A stretch of DNA of 64,000 nucleotides, taken from the NCBI GenBank assembly GCA_910587675.1, contig CAJUMU010000002.1, positions 186,001 to 250,000 on the forward strand. Direction: 5' to 3'. Within the stretch, counting starts at the first letter, position 1. Every line of letters begins with the position of its first letter. Positions 17,301 through 25,419 of this stretch are shown here, one piece after another. A program made the position numbers and the translations under genes. Below the pieces are notes generated by a model, which was given only the letters and a program-made list of their open reading frames with translations, searched no databases and was not told the DNA's origin. The DNA is from an uncultured Alistipes sp. (GTDB lineage: Bacteria > Bacteroidota > Bacteroidia > Bacteroidales > Rikenellaceae).

Positions 17301-17519
17301 GCCATATATTGGTTGAAGCAAGATTGCGGAGTCGGCAACAACGTATTGGATCCCGATAATATCGATAGCGCTATAGGATGGGATTTCAACTACTTTACGT
17401 TCGATTTCTTCCCGATTTCGTGGGGCAATGTATTTGGCCCCGATGAAACGACCTCCGGTGGTTGGCTTAATCGAAAGGATCGCAGCGACGCCTGCTTCGT
17501 GCGTTGCGTGGAGAAGTAG
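14358..17519 (+). CDS. Large fimbrial tip-like lipoprotein / putative adhesin
   Basis: A 1053-residue lipoprotein from the ATG at 14358 (GTG at 14355 is adjacent). Lipobox VFAAC; NGATRTAGD near residue 58 is a possible Arg processing site. The N-terminal half (to about residue 430) resembles fimbrillin-like domains, with WIRRAASKVTVAFD near 200. The middle carries beta-strand repeats. The last 250 residues are rich in Gly, Trp, Tyr and Asn, end in CFVRCVEK, and look like an independent globular domain. Base composition falls from about 60 to about 43 percent GC across the final kilobase in the lines I counted. It is the last gene of the operon and is followed by a strong terminator. Adhesin function at the pilus tip is inferred; DUF4906 is a possible family. 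Confidence 0.72.
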   Translation: MKRSIQYILACMSLFVFAACTDDLTDDYVGGIIPEGECTITADVEFKPLAAGLNGATRTAGDAIKQIEDLCVLLYDEGGKLAKKYYIADPETTDVDRTDAEADNGHTAESATPHADFSLQVPYGRYYIYVAANMGDMDGYDVATIEKLKSVSLEWQSDAVARNNQMFGFFIVGDDKSKEPESAPLITVAQNDMSLHSWIRRAASKVTVAFDASNLKDNIYIYLKSVQIKDIPAHCWLGKNNTPADDNELIREGETIVYSTSESYDDRYPARLTNGRPVYGAANLPDDVEGRISVDEQIAAHHQENVAALYFYENMQGKGISKKQDWKKPGEITFPDGSDKDENGNLNSPNRKDQMLYGSYIEVKAHYVSRNEGDMSEGEITYRFMLGKDTDTDYDAQRNYHYKLTMKFNGYANDVDWHIDYEREPGIVIPNPYYISYLYNHSMMLPVQVNTEPGVTVTGLKAEIIDNRWAPDQPNPDFEYYKAADKEGENPWNGFLSLHETTETIIMGKGPFKQTSNQAYYEQTPKRGVRVYSDMNDGAHTTDGSKDTDKYNVKVEKSTVTGNVYHFSLPMYTRAKQLIKQTAHTGNNPYVAYQRKAVVRITATLSKGAPYVEDVTIYQVRRVVNPKGVWRKWNNDKSFHVVLKRLPMESAAKFESFNSVGPWRAYVIKDSDPNGTVTLSVADPNTSDTDKADIEFDGETMTKDIISGRTDTPIDFNIDFNGTAADENSPRYAIVRVEYHNNTCYHLIFVRQGYAPDDLIDGGTKWHTVNLRSATEEASSPIDEGSLFKFGNLNQPIDATKNKNKGKTPWTNVTPNDFTDGQHYGWTPWDDISNSDHTGSFSDPNVNGKSIRVAEYDDFKALYETAEIEQGFGVLYGDDATEVLDDIDEVYGYDYDQSGSYGMRGCFVYNRKTGKNLFFPIGASGYGHRKDFIRNNSGGQYRGLLRYSCNQRWGYFDAKDGNYPEGSMGAPLFHDLFMRPGAIYWLKQDCGVGNNVLDPDNIDSAIGWDFNYFTFDFFPISWGNVFGPDETTSGGWLNRKDRSDACFVRCVEK

Positions 17520-17543
17520 CGACGGCCGAGACGCGTAACAATT

Positions 17544-17578
17544 AAAAACCCCGAGAGTGCGGAACTCTCGGGGTTTTT
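17544..17578 (+). terminator. Terminator of right fimbrial operon
   Basis: A perfect 15-bp stem (17544-17558 with 17564-17578) around the loop GCGGA, ending in TTTTT on the plus strand and with matching A residues on the other side. It lies 25 bases after the stop of the tip-like gene. Confidence 0.9.
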
Positions 17579-17620
17579 GATTTAGTTGCTGCGATCATAT
17601 ACTATTCGGAGCGTAGCGAC

Positions 17621-17690
17621 CGAAGTCCCCTCAGAGGAGGGGATTTAGGGGAGGGTCAGACTTATATACGCGGCCCTTGGCCGCGGGTAA
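17621..17690. other. Structured intergenic stretch before tsaD 3' end
   Basis: Two short hairpins: CCCCTC-AGAG-GAGGGG (17627-17642) and CGCGGCC-CTT-GGCCGCG (17669-17685), with a G-rich segment between them. It separates two convergent transcription units. Either could help terminate tsaD, but neither has a clear T-run. No gene is visible. Confidence 0.45.
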
Positions 17691-17747
17691 ACGACCATCA
17701 GGGGTTGGTTTGCGACAATATGACGCCGATGCACTTAATAGCGACAA

Positions 17748-18776
17748 CTATAGAATCTCCTCCAAACGTGCGACGGGTGATACGCCGAGGTCGCTGAAGA
17801 TATTGTTGCAGTAGCGGTAATATCCCGCGACGGCTATCATGGCGGCGTTGTCGGTGGTGAACTTCATCTCGGGAATGAAGGTGCGCCAGCCGCGTCGGCG
17901 TCCCGTCTCGGCCACGGCCTCGCGCAATCCCGAATTGGCCGAAACCCCGCCTGCTATGGCGATGTCCTTGATCCCTGACTCTTTCGACGCCTTGATGAGC
18001 TTGCCCAGCAGAATGTCGATTATGGTGCGCTGCAACGACGCGCACAAATCGGCCTTGTGCCGCTCGACGAAATCGGGTTCGGCGGCGACCTTCTCGCGCA
18101 GGGTGTAGAGGAACGAAGTCTTCAACCCCGAAAAAGAGTAGTCGTACTCGCCGCGCACGTGCGGTTTGGCGAACGAAAAGGCGTCGCTATCGCCCTCTTT
18201 GGCGAGTTTATCGATCACGGGGCCGCCCGGGTAGGGTAGTCCCATCACTTTGGCACACTTATCGAATGCTTCGCCGGCAGCGTCGTCGATGGTGGTGCCG
18301 ATTATCTCCATCTCCAGCGGCGACGACACCTTTACGATCTGCGTGTGCCCTCCGCTGACCAACAGACAGAGGAAAGGAAAATCGGGGTGCGGCATGTCGT
18401 GGTCGGGCAGGTCGATGAAGTGCGAGAGGATGTGTCCTTGCAGATGGTTGACCTCTACGAGGGGGATATTGCGGGCTATCGACAGACCTTTGGCGAACGA
18501 GGTGCCCACCAAGAGCGATCCTAACAGACCCGGGCCGCGCGTGAAGGCTATGGCGTCGATTTTGTCGGGCGCGACGCCCGCATCCTTGAGCGCCGTATCC
18601 ACCACGGGGATGATATTCTGCTGGTGGGCGCGCGAGGCGAGTTCGGGGATGACGCCGCCGTATTTGACGTGCACGGCCTGCGATGCTATGACGTTCGACA
18701 GCAATGTCGTATTGCGTATGACGGCCGCCGAAGTGTCGTCGCAAGAGGACTCTATGCCGAGTATCGTAATATCCAT
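17748..18776 (-). CDS. tsaD: tRNA N6-adenosine threonylcarbamoyltransferase TsaD
   Basis: A 342-residue protein of the Kae1/TsaD/YgjD family. It transfers the threonylcarbamoyl group from TC-AMP to A37 of tRNAs that read ANN codons, working with TsaB and TsaE in the cytoplasm. Motifs visible: ILGIESSCDDTS at the start, the metal-ligand region NHLQGHILSH near residue 110, LLVSGGHTQIV, the DDAAGEAFDK stretch, and AGGVSANSGLR with KFTTDNAAMIA near the end. Length is normal for the family. It is divergent from tamB with about 70 bp between the start codons. Confidence 0.96.
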   Translation of the reverse strand: MDITILGIESSCDDTSAAVIRNTTLLSNVIASQAVHVKYGGVIPELASRAHQQNIIPVVDTALKDAGVAPDKIDAIAFTRGPGLLGSLLVGTSFAKGLSIARNIPLVEVNHLQGHILSHFIDLPDHDMPHPDFPFLCLLVSGGHTQIVKVSSPLEMEIIGTTIDDAAGEAFDKCAKVMGLPYPGGPVIDKLAKEGDSDAFSFAKPHVRGEYDYSFSGLKTSFLYTLREKVAAEPDFVERHKADLCASLQRTIIDILLGKLIKASKESGIKDIAIAGGVSANSGLREAVAETGRRRGWRTFIPEMKFTTDNAAMIAVAGYYRYCNNIFSDLGVSPVARLEEIL

Positions 18777-18792
18777 TTTTTAAGATGTTGTT

Positions 18793-18823
18793 TCTGTTTT
18801 TAATAGAAATTTATCTACATTTG
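18793..18823 (+). promoter_or_regulatory. Promoter of tamB cluster
   Basis: TCTG (18793-18796), 19 bases, TACATTTG (18816-18823): full -7 match and 3 of 4 at -33. The predicted start of transcription near 18830 argues for the tamB start at 18847 rather than the upstream GTG at 18823. Confidence 0.6.
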
Positions 18824-18846
18824 TGAGTTTAATGACGCTTGTAGCG

Positions 18847-21800
18847 ATGCGCAAAGTTACTAAAATATTGTTAAAGGCGTTATCAGTCACTCTATTGTTT
18901 CTGATATTTTGCCCCATTGTGCTCGCGTTGATAGTCGATCTGCCTTCGGTACAGAATTTTATCGTCGACCGCGCCGTGAAATACGTCTCTCGCAAGCTGG
19001 AGACCACCGTGTCGATCGACCGCATACGCGTCGGCGCATTGGGCAGCCTGAGCGTGGAGGGATTCTATGTCGAGGATTACGCGCGCGACACGTTGCTCTA
19101 TGTCGGGAAACTGCGCATCTATCTGAACGATATCCCGGGCAAGTCGGGCATAATGCTGCGCAACGGCTCGATAGCCGACGCGGTGCTGAACATCCGCGAG
19201 ATGCCCGACGGCGAGACCAACATAAAACAGGTCGTGAGCCGACTCTCGAACAAGAAAAAGAAGAAAGAGAAGGGCGAATTCGCCCTCAGGATAAGCGACG
19301 TGCAGGTAGACAATCTGACGCTGGTGATCGAGCGGCGCGAGCATCGCGACCCCGAATACGGAATCGATTTCAGCGACATGCACCTGAACCGCACTTCGGC
19401 TTTCATCGACGATTTCACGCTCGACGGCGGCATGGTGGGCGGATATATCCGCAATTTCGCCACTGTGGAGCACAGCGGATTCACCGTGCGCAACTTTACG
19501 GGACGTTTTCTGGTCGACCGCGGACTTATCGACCTTCGCGATTTCGATATCGAGGCCGAGGATTCCGACGTGCGCTTGCGTTCGTTGACCCTGCGCGGCG
19601 ACGACTGGAGCGCATACAAGGATTTCGTTCATAACGTCGCTATCGAGGGCGAGCTGCACGACACGCGCGTCTCGACCGACGACGTGGCTCATTTCGCTCC
19701 GCGGCTGCTGCCGTGGAAGCTCGCTCTGGACGATGCCGATATCGGCGTGAGCGGCACGGTGGCCGACCTGAAGGTCGACGTGCGCAACGTGTCGTTCGGC
19801 GAGAGGAGCTCGCTGCGCGCCGAGGCGGCCCTGCGCGGACTGCCCGATGCCAAGCGGGCGACGCTGCGGCTCGATCTGAAGCGGTTGGTTACGTGCGAGG
19901 CGGATATCGAGGCGGTCGCCGAGGGCATCGCGGGCAAGGCTTTGTCCGACAAACTGCTTTCGATGGCGGGCGCGGCGGGCGACATAGTCTGCGCGGGATC
20001 GTTCGCAGGCGGTTTCGATGCGTTCGATACCAAGCTGACCCTCACCACTCAGGCGGGCAACGCTTCGTTCGCGGCGACGCGCAAACCTTTGGCGGGAGCG
20101 GGCAAGGCGGCCGCTTTGACGGCTTCGGCCGATGTGCGGCATCTGCGTCTGGGGCGTCTGCTGCAAAACAAGGCGCTCGGCGCGGCTTCGGCTTCGGTGC
20201 GCTTCGCGGGCAGCGTGAACGACGGCGCGCTGACGGGCGAGGTGAAAGGCGTGGTGGGTTCGTTCGAGTTCAAGGATTGCGTTTACGACTCTCTCAAAAT
20301 ATCGGGACACATAAACAACCGCAGTTTTTCGGGTTCGGCGCATAGCGACGGCGGTCCTCTGCGCATGGCTTTGAGCGGTATGGCCGACATGAACGGCGAG
20401 CATTCGATATACGATTTCAAATTGCGGCTGGAGCAGGCCGATCTGCATGCCATGAATATTAATCGCCGCGATTCGGTGGCTCTGCTCGGTTTCGATGCGG
20501 ATTTGTACGCCACGGGAAACGGCGCCGACGACATGAACGGTTCGCTGACGATAGACAACGGCCGTTACATCTACAACGTCGACACTCTGCGCAGCGGCGA
20601 GATGAATATTACGGCGCGCAGCGCGGGGGGCAAACGTTCGTTGAATATCACTTCCGACTTCGCCGACGCCGCCTTCACGGGTCCCACGAGCTATGCCGAG
20701 CTGGTGCGTTATCTGAGCGCGTCGATGCGCAGGTATCTGCCCGTCATATCGGATGCCGCGCCGATCGATTACGAGGGGGACAGCGACGGCTATTCAGCTC
20801 TGTCGGTGACCGTGAAGAATGTCGATCCGCTGCTCGACGCCGTATCCGACGGCCTGCAACTGGCGCGCGGATCGAAGTTCAATTTCGTACTCAACCCCGC
20901 GGCCAACCGCATCCTGCTGCGCGCCGAGTCGGATTATCTGGAGCGCAACAACGTGCTGGCCACCAAATTGAACCTGAACGTCACCAATCAGGGCGATTCG
21001 TTGGCGATGTATCTCAGTACGGAGGACTTCTATGCGGGTACGTTCCACATGCCCCAGCTTTCGGTGATGGGCGGCGCGAAGAACGACCGCGTTACGCTGT
21101 CGGCGGGCTTCTCCGATACGGCCGACTTGCTTTCGGGCGTCATAGGGCTTTCGGCGGAGATCATGCGCGACCCCGAGAGCGGCATGCGTCGCGTCGCGAT
21201 GAACATATTCCCGACGACCATAACGCAGGGCCGCAAGGATTGGCGTATAACCTCCGACCGAATAACTATCGACACGGCCCGTATCGAGATACGCGATTTC
21301 ACGGTCCGCAGCGACGGCCAGATGTTGCATCTCGACGGTGTGGCGTCGCGTAGCCGCGCCGATTCGATTACCTTGCGGTTGAGTAAGTTCAACCTCGCGC
21401 CGTTCATGGGATTCGCCATGCGCATGGGCTACACGATCAACGGTTACGGCAATGGCGAGGCTTCGATGAAGGCGGCGCTGAACCGCGGCGAGATGACGGC
21501 CGATATCGATCTCGACAGCCTGAGCGTTAACGGTATCTCCGTCGTTCCGCTCTGTATCGAATCGCATTGGGATTTCGAGCAGCAACGGGCGCGCGTGATG
21601 ATCGACAACCTCGCCACGGGCGTCAATATCGTGCGAGGATATTACGCTCCCGTATCGCGTCGCTACTATGCCGAGGCGAAGTTGGACAATCTGCCGATGA
21701 CGCTGTTGGATCCCATCCTTTCGGGCGTGGTTTCGGGCACCGAGGGCAAGGCGTCGGCCTCGCTGGAGATAATAGGGCAGGATCGCAACGCCGAGTTGAG

Positions 21801-23517
21801 CGGTACGATAGACGTCACGGGTCTGGGCACCACGGTCGACTTCACGCGGGCGCGTTATACCATCCCCGATGCGAGGATAAGGGTCGAGAAGAACCATCTT
21901 AAGACCTCCAACGCGCGCGTTTACGATTCGGAGCGCAACAGCGGATTGCTCACGATGGATCTCAATTTGGAGCATCTGTCGAACATCGCTTACGAGATGC
22001 GTCTGGTGCCGCGCCGCATGATAGTGCTCAACACCACCGAGCGCGACAACGATCTGTTTTACGGCAAGGTGTATGCTTCGGGCGTGGCGACCGTGCGTGG
22101 CAGCAAGAAGGGCACCACGCTCGACATAGTCGCCTCGACGGAGGGCGATTCGCGATTCTTCATGCCGCTGTCGGGCAAGAGCGACGCCTCGAATGCCGAT
22201 TTCGTGATATTCGAGAAGCCCGGCATACAGGTCGACTCGACCAACTACCTGCTCCGCAAGAAGATGATGTTCGAGCGGCGCAATCGCGGCGTGTCGGAGA
22301 GCGCCAGCACCATGAATATCAACATCGAACTCACGGCCAACCCCAATGCCGAGGTGCAGTTGGTGATCGACCCCACGGTGGGCGATATAATCAAGGTGCG
22401 CGGCGACGGTATTCTGAATCTCAACATCGTGCCGAGGGCCAATGTTTTCGATATGTACGGCGACTACACGATTACCGAGGGCAGTTATCTGTTCACGTTG
22501 CAGAACATTATCAACAAACGCTTCATCATCGAGAGCGGGTCGACCATCCAGTGGGTGGGCGACCCGATGGACGCGCGCCTGAATATTAATGCCGTGTATA
22601 AGTTGAAAGCGTCGCTGCAACCTTTGTTGTCGTCCACCACGCTCGACAACATAACGCGCGCCGTGCCCGTGGAGTGCATCATCAACCTCTCGGACCGACT
22701 GACCAACCCCACGGTGACGTTCGACATAAAGGTGCCCAACGCCGATTCGGAGATACGCAACGCCGTGGCCAACCTGCTCAACAACCAGCAGTCGATCGCC
22801 ACGCAGTTCATGTATCTGTTGGTGAGCGGCAGTTTCTACTCCGATTCGTCCACTTCGTCGAACATCGGCGCCACGGCCTCGGCCACCACGGGTTTCGAGC
22901 TTCTGTCGAACCAGCTGAGCAACTGGCTGTCGAGCGACGACTACAATATCGTGCTGCGTTACCGCCCGCGGTCGGAGCTTACGAGCGACGAGATCGACTT
23001 CGGGTTCTCGAAGAGTCTGGTGAACGACCGCCTGCTGGTCGAGTTGGAGGGCAACTATCTGGTCGATAATAAAATGGCGGCCAACGGCAATATGTCGAAC
23101 TTCTTGGGTGAGGCTTACATCACGTGGCTCATCGACCGCAGCGGCAACCTCAAGCTGCGCGGATTCACGCAGACCATCGACCGCTTCGACGAGAACCAAG
23201 GTTTGCAGGAGACGGGCATAGGAATATATTACAAGGAGGATTTCGACAACTGGTCCGACCTCAAACGTCGCGTGAAGGAGCGTTTCATGAGCAAGCGTCG
23301 GCGCGAGCAGCGCGAGAGAGAGGCGGATTCGGCAGCGGATGCCGAGTTGCAGCGGCGCGACAGCACCGACCGCGCGACCTCGGAGGTAGGCAAGGCGCGT
23401 CGTCGCAACAACAGACATGCGCGTCGCGCGGAGGCCGAGGCCATGAAGGCCGATTCGACCTCGACCTCGATTTCGACTTCGACGGGCGAGGCGGCGCAAA
23501 CGACGGAACAGAGATAA
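18847..23517 (+). CDS. tamB: TamB-family translocation/assembly module protein
   Basis: A 1556-residue protein from the ATG at 18847. A single N-terminal membrane segment (ALSVTLLFLIFCPIVLALIV) is followed by a long repetitive beta-rich body of the AsmA/TamB type. The C-terminal TamB/DUF490 domain covers roughly residues 1100-1480 (GDIIKVRGDGILNLN, YTITEGSYLFTLQN, VPVECIINLSDRLTNPTVTFDI). The family spans the periplasm and supports outer-membrane protein assembly or phospholipid transport between the membranes. An unusual charged tail of about 70 residues, rich in Arg and Glu and ending in Ser/Thr repeats, follows the domain. It heads a cluster with exbB, exbD and tonB. Translation could alternatively start at 18832. 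Confidence 0.9.
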   Translation: MRKVTKILLKALSVTLLFLIFCPIVLALIVDLPSVQNFIVDRAVKYVSRKLETTVSIDRIRVGALGSLSVEGFYVEDYARDTLLYVGKLRIYLNDIPGKSGIMLRNGSIADAVLNIREMPDGETNIKQVVSRLSNKKKKKEKGEFALRISDVQVDNLTLVIERREHRDPEYGIDFSDMHLNRTSAFIDDFTLDGGMVGGYIRNFATVEHSGFTVRNFTGRFLVDRGLIDLRDFDIEAEDSDVRLRSLTLRGDDWSAYKDFVHNVAIEGELHDTRVSTDDVAHFAPRLLPWKLALDDADIGVSGTVADLKVDVRNVSFGERSSLRAEAALRGLPDAKRATLRLDLKRLVTCEADIEAVAEGIAGKALSDKLLSMAGAAGDIVCAGSFAGGFDAFDTKLTLTTQAGNASFAATRKPLAGAGKAAALTASADVRHLRLGRLLQNKALGAASASVRFAGSVNDGALTGEVKGVVGSFEFKDCVYDSLKISGHINNRSFSGSAHSDGGPLRMALSGMADMNGEHSIYDFKLRLEQADLHAMNINRRDSVALLGFDADLYATGNGADDMNGSLTIDNGRYIYNVDTLRSGEMNITARSAGGKRSLNITSDFADAAFTGPTSYAELVRYLSASMRRYLPVISDAAPIDYEGDSDGYSALSVTVKNVDPLLDAVSDGLQLARGSKFNFVLNPAANRILLRAESDYLERNNVLATKLNLNVTNQGDSLAMYLSTEDFYAGTFHMPQLSVMGGAKNDRVTLSAGFSDTADLLSGVIGLSAEIMRDPESGMRRVAMNIFPTTITQGRKDWRITSDRITIDTARIEIRDFTVRSDGQMLHLDGVASRSRADSITLRLSKFNLAPFMGFAMRMGYTINGYGNGEASMKAALNRGEMTADIDLDSLSVNGISVVPLCIESHWDFEQQRARVMIDNLATGVNIVRGYYAPVSRRYYAEAKLDNLPMTLLDPILSGVVSGTEGKASASLEIIGQDRNAELSGTIDVTGLGTTVDFTRARYTIPDARIRVEKNHLKTSNARVYDSERNSGLLTMDLNLEHLSNIAYEMRLVPRRMIVLNTTERDNDLFYGKVYASGVATVRGSKKGTTLDIVASTEGDSRFFMPLSGKSDASNADFVIFEKPGIQVDSTNYLLRKKMMFERRNRGVSESASTMNINIELTANPNAEVQLVIDPTVGDIIKVRGDGILNLNIVPRANVFDMYGDYTITEGSYLFTLQNIINKRFIIESGSTIQWVGDPMDARLNINAVYKLKASLQPLLSSTTLDNITRAVPVECIINLSDRLTNPTVTFDIKVPNADSEIRNAVANLLNNQQSIATQFMYLLVSGSFYSDSSTSSNIGATASATTGFELLSNQLSNWLSSDDYNIVLRYRPRSELTSDEIDFGFSKSLVNDRLLVELEGNYLVDNKMAANGNMSNFLGEAYITWLIDRSGNLKLRGFTQTIDRFDENQGLQETGIGIYYKEDFDNWSDLKRRVKERFMSKRRREQREREADSAADAELQRRDSTDRATSEVGKARRRNNRHARRAEAEAMKADSTSTSISTSTGEAAQTTEQR

Positions 23518-23543
23518 AACTTAAATAATTAAAGAAAAAAATT

Positions 23544-24242
23544 ATGATTGATTTTCTTCAGGCTGCCGAAGCGGCAGCATCGGCAGGCGAGGCCGCAGCG
23601 GCGGCGAACAGCGAAGTTACCCGCATGGGACTTTGGGAGCTCTTCACCAAGGGCGGTTGGCTCATGTGGCCGCTGCTCATTCTGGGCGGCGTCACGGTCT
23701 TCATCTTCGTGGAGCGTTACATGGCCATCCGTAAGGCGTCGGTGCTCGACATGAACTTCATGAACCGTATCCGCGACTACATCTCGGACGGCAAGATCCG
23801 TTCGGCCATCGATCTGTGCCGCAAGACCAACACGCCCATCGCGCGAATGGTCGAGAAGGGTATCGAGCGCATAGGACGTCCCATGAGCGACATTCAGTCG
23901 GCCATCGAGAACGTGGCCAATCTGGAGGTTTCGAAGCTGGAGAACGGCCTGCCGTTCCTCGCCACCATCGCGGGCGGCGCGCCCATGATCGGTTTCCTCG
24001 GCACGGTTATCGGTATGGTGCAGACCTTCATGGATATGGCCGCGGCGGGCGGTACTGTCGACATGTCGCTGCTCTCGAGCGGTATGTACGTCGCTATGGT
24101 TACCACGGTGGCGGGTCTGATAGTCGGCATCCCCGCCTATTTCGGCTACAACTACCTTGTGGCCCGTATCGAGAAGCTGGTGTTCCAGATGGAGGCCAAT
24201 TCGATCGCGTTCATGGATATTTTGAATCAACCCGTAAAGTAG
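23544..24242 (+). CDS. exbB: MotA/TolQ/ExbB proton channel family protein
   Basis: A 232-residue inner-membrane protein. Three membrane segments are visible: GGWLMWPLLILGGVTVFIFVE near residue 35, then FLATIAGGAPMIGFLGTVIGM near 145, and VAMVTTVAGLIVGIPAYFGYNYL near 195. The segment before the second helix (NVANLEVSKLENGL) matches the ExbB/TolQ family. With ExbD it forms the proton channel that powers TonB. It starts 26 bp after tamB and is followed after 6 bp by exbD. ExbB is favoured over TolQ because the cluster includes tonB. Confidence 0.92.
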   Translation: MIDFLQAAEAAASAGEAAAAANSEVTRMGLWELFTKGGWLMWPLLILGGVTVFIFVERYMAIRKASVLDMNFMNRIRDYISDGKIRSAIDLCRKTNTPIARMVEKGIERIGRPMSDIQSAIENVANLEVSKLENGLPFLATIAGGAPMIGFLGTVIGMVQTFMDMAAAGGTVDMSLLSSGMYVAMVTTVAGLIVGIPAYFGYNYLVARIEKLVFQMEANSIAFMDILNQPVK

Positions 24243-24248
24243 GCAGTC

Positions 24249-24653
24249 ATGGCAATTAAACGAGGATCGAAGGTCAACCACTCCTTCTCGGCATCGTCGA
24301 TGACCGACCTGATGTTCCTGCTGCTCATATTCATGATCATAGCCACCACGCTCATCAATCCCAATGCCGTGAAACTGATGCTGCCCAAGAGCGCGAATCG
24401 GTTGAAGGACAAGGCGGTGATGACGGTGTCGATCAAGGATGCCGGCGCGGGACGCTACATCTATTACGTCGAGTTGGAGAACGTGGGGTCGCGCGAGGGC
24501 GTCGACCGCGCCCTGAAGCAGCGTCTTGAAGGGCAGGAGGAGCCTACCGTGTCGCTCCACGCCGACAAGACGGTGCAGTGGGACGAGATCGTTCAGGTGA
24601 TGAACATCGCCAAGGACAACGGTTACAAGCTGATAGCCGCCACCCAGCCATAG
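24249..24653 (+). CDS. exbD: ExbD/TolR-family biopolymer transport protein
   Basis: A 134-residue protein with one N-terminal membrane segment (SMTDLMFLLLIFMIIATTLI). The Asp at its start is the conserved residue of the proton path. The remainder forms the periplasmic domain with the VSLHADKTVQWDEIVQVM strand-helix typical of ExbD. It follows exbB by 6 bp and precedes tonB by 71 bp. It acts with ExbB and TonB to energise outer-membrane receptors such as those encoded at 37948-40893 and 56973-59378. Confidence 0.92.
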   Translation: MAIKRGSKVNHSFSASSMTDLMFLLLIFMIIATTLINPNAVKLMLPKSANRLKDKAVMTVSIKDAGAGRYIYYVELENVGSREGVDRALKQRLEGQEEPTVSLHADKTVQWDEIVQVMNIAKDNGYKLIAATQP

Positions 24654-24724
24654 ACGGCGGGCGGCTTCGGGACTTTTTGCGCGAACCGTTTCGAACGGAT
24701 CGGGTAATCCAAACTTTTGAGATT

Positions 24725-25408
24725 ATGAATTACTACGACGAAAATGACGACCGACCGAGACTCTACGGAGGCGTCGCCGCAGCGATATATACGGTAGTCG
24801 TGGCAGCGTTGCTGCTGCTGGTTTACATTAGGATCGAGGTGACCGAGCCTCCCGCGATGATGGAGATCATTATCGAGGAGGAGCGTCCGCGTCCAAAGCC
24901 GCGTCCAGTGGCGAGCGTCCAATCGCCGCGCCACGAGAACGTATCCACCGTAAGGGATAATTCGCAGCAGGTGACGGGCACCGACGAGAAGACGCAGACG
25001 GTGAACAGCCGCGCCATATTCCACAGCAACAAGGGCGGCGCGGACGAACCCGAGGATGTGGGCAATCCGTATGCGCGCGAGGGCGACGAGAATCTGGCGA
25101 GCGGCGACGGCGGCGGCCTGAATCCCGTCGGCAACGACCAGCTGGACGAGGGCTTGCGCGGCCGCGGTCTGGTCGGCAATCTGCCCGTGCCCTCCTACCC
25201 GGGCAATACGAGCGGAAAGATAGTGATCCGTGTGGCCGTAGACCAGCACGGTAAGGTGACGAGCGCGGCGTACGAGCCCAAGGGATCCACTTCGTCGGAT
25301 GCGGCGCTTATCGCGGCGGCTATCGATGCGGCCAAGCGGGCGCGTTTCACCGAGAGCCGCAGTTTCGTGCAGGGCGGAACGATAACCTATAATTTCAGAC
25401 TCAATTGA
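24725..25408 (+). CDS. tonB: TonB-family energy transducer
   Basis: A 227-residue protein from the ATG at 24725; an in-frame extension upstream overlaps exbD and was rejected. One membrane segment (AAAIYTVVVAALLLLVYI) near residues 17-34 is followed by a Pro/Arg/Lys-rich linker (EERPRPKPRPVAS). The C-terminal domain from about residue 150 includes VRVAVDQHGKVTSAAYEP and ends FTESRSFVQGGTITYNFRLN. It differs from the minimal TonB C-terminus but fits the energy transducer TonB/TonB-like family of Bacteroidetes. It transmits proton-motive energy from ExbBD to outer-membrane receptors. Confidence 0.85.
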   Translation: MNYYDENDDRPRLYGGVAAAIYTVVVAALLLLVYIRIEVTEPPAMMEIIIEEERPRPKPRPVASVQSPRHENVSTVRDNSQQVTGTDEKTQTVNSRAIFHSNKGGADEPEDVGNPYAREGDENLASGDGGGLNPVGNDQLDEGLRGRGLVGNLPVPSYPGNTSGKIVIRVAVDQHGKVTSAAYEPKGSTSSDAALIAAAIDAAKRARFTESRSFVQGGTITYNFRLN

Positions 25409-25419
25409 TCCGACGGCGT

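Noticed and set aside
20794..23499. 901-residue open frame antisense to tamB
   Set aside because: Shadow of the tamB reading frame, with Arg/His-rich composition and no family resemblance.
24578..24724. Longer tonB start within exbD
   Set aside because: It would place the membrane segment about 65 residues in; the ATG at 24725 gives the normal TonB layout.
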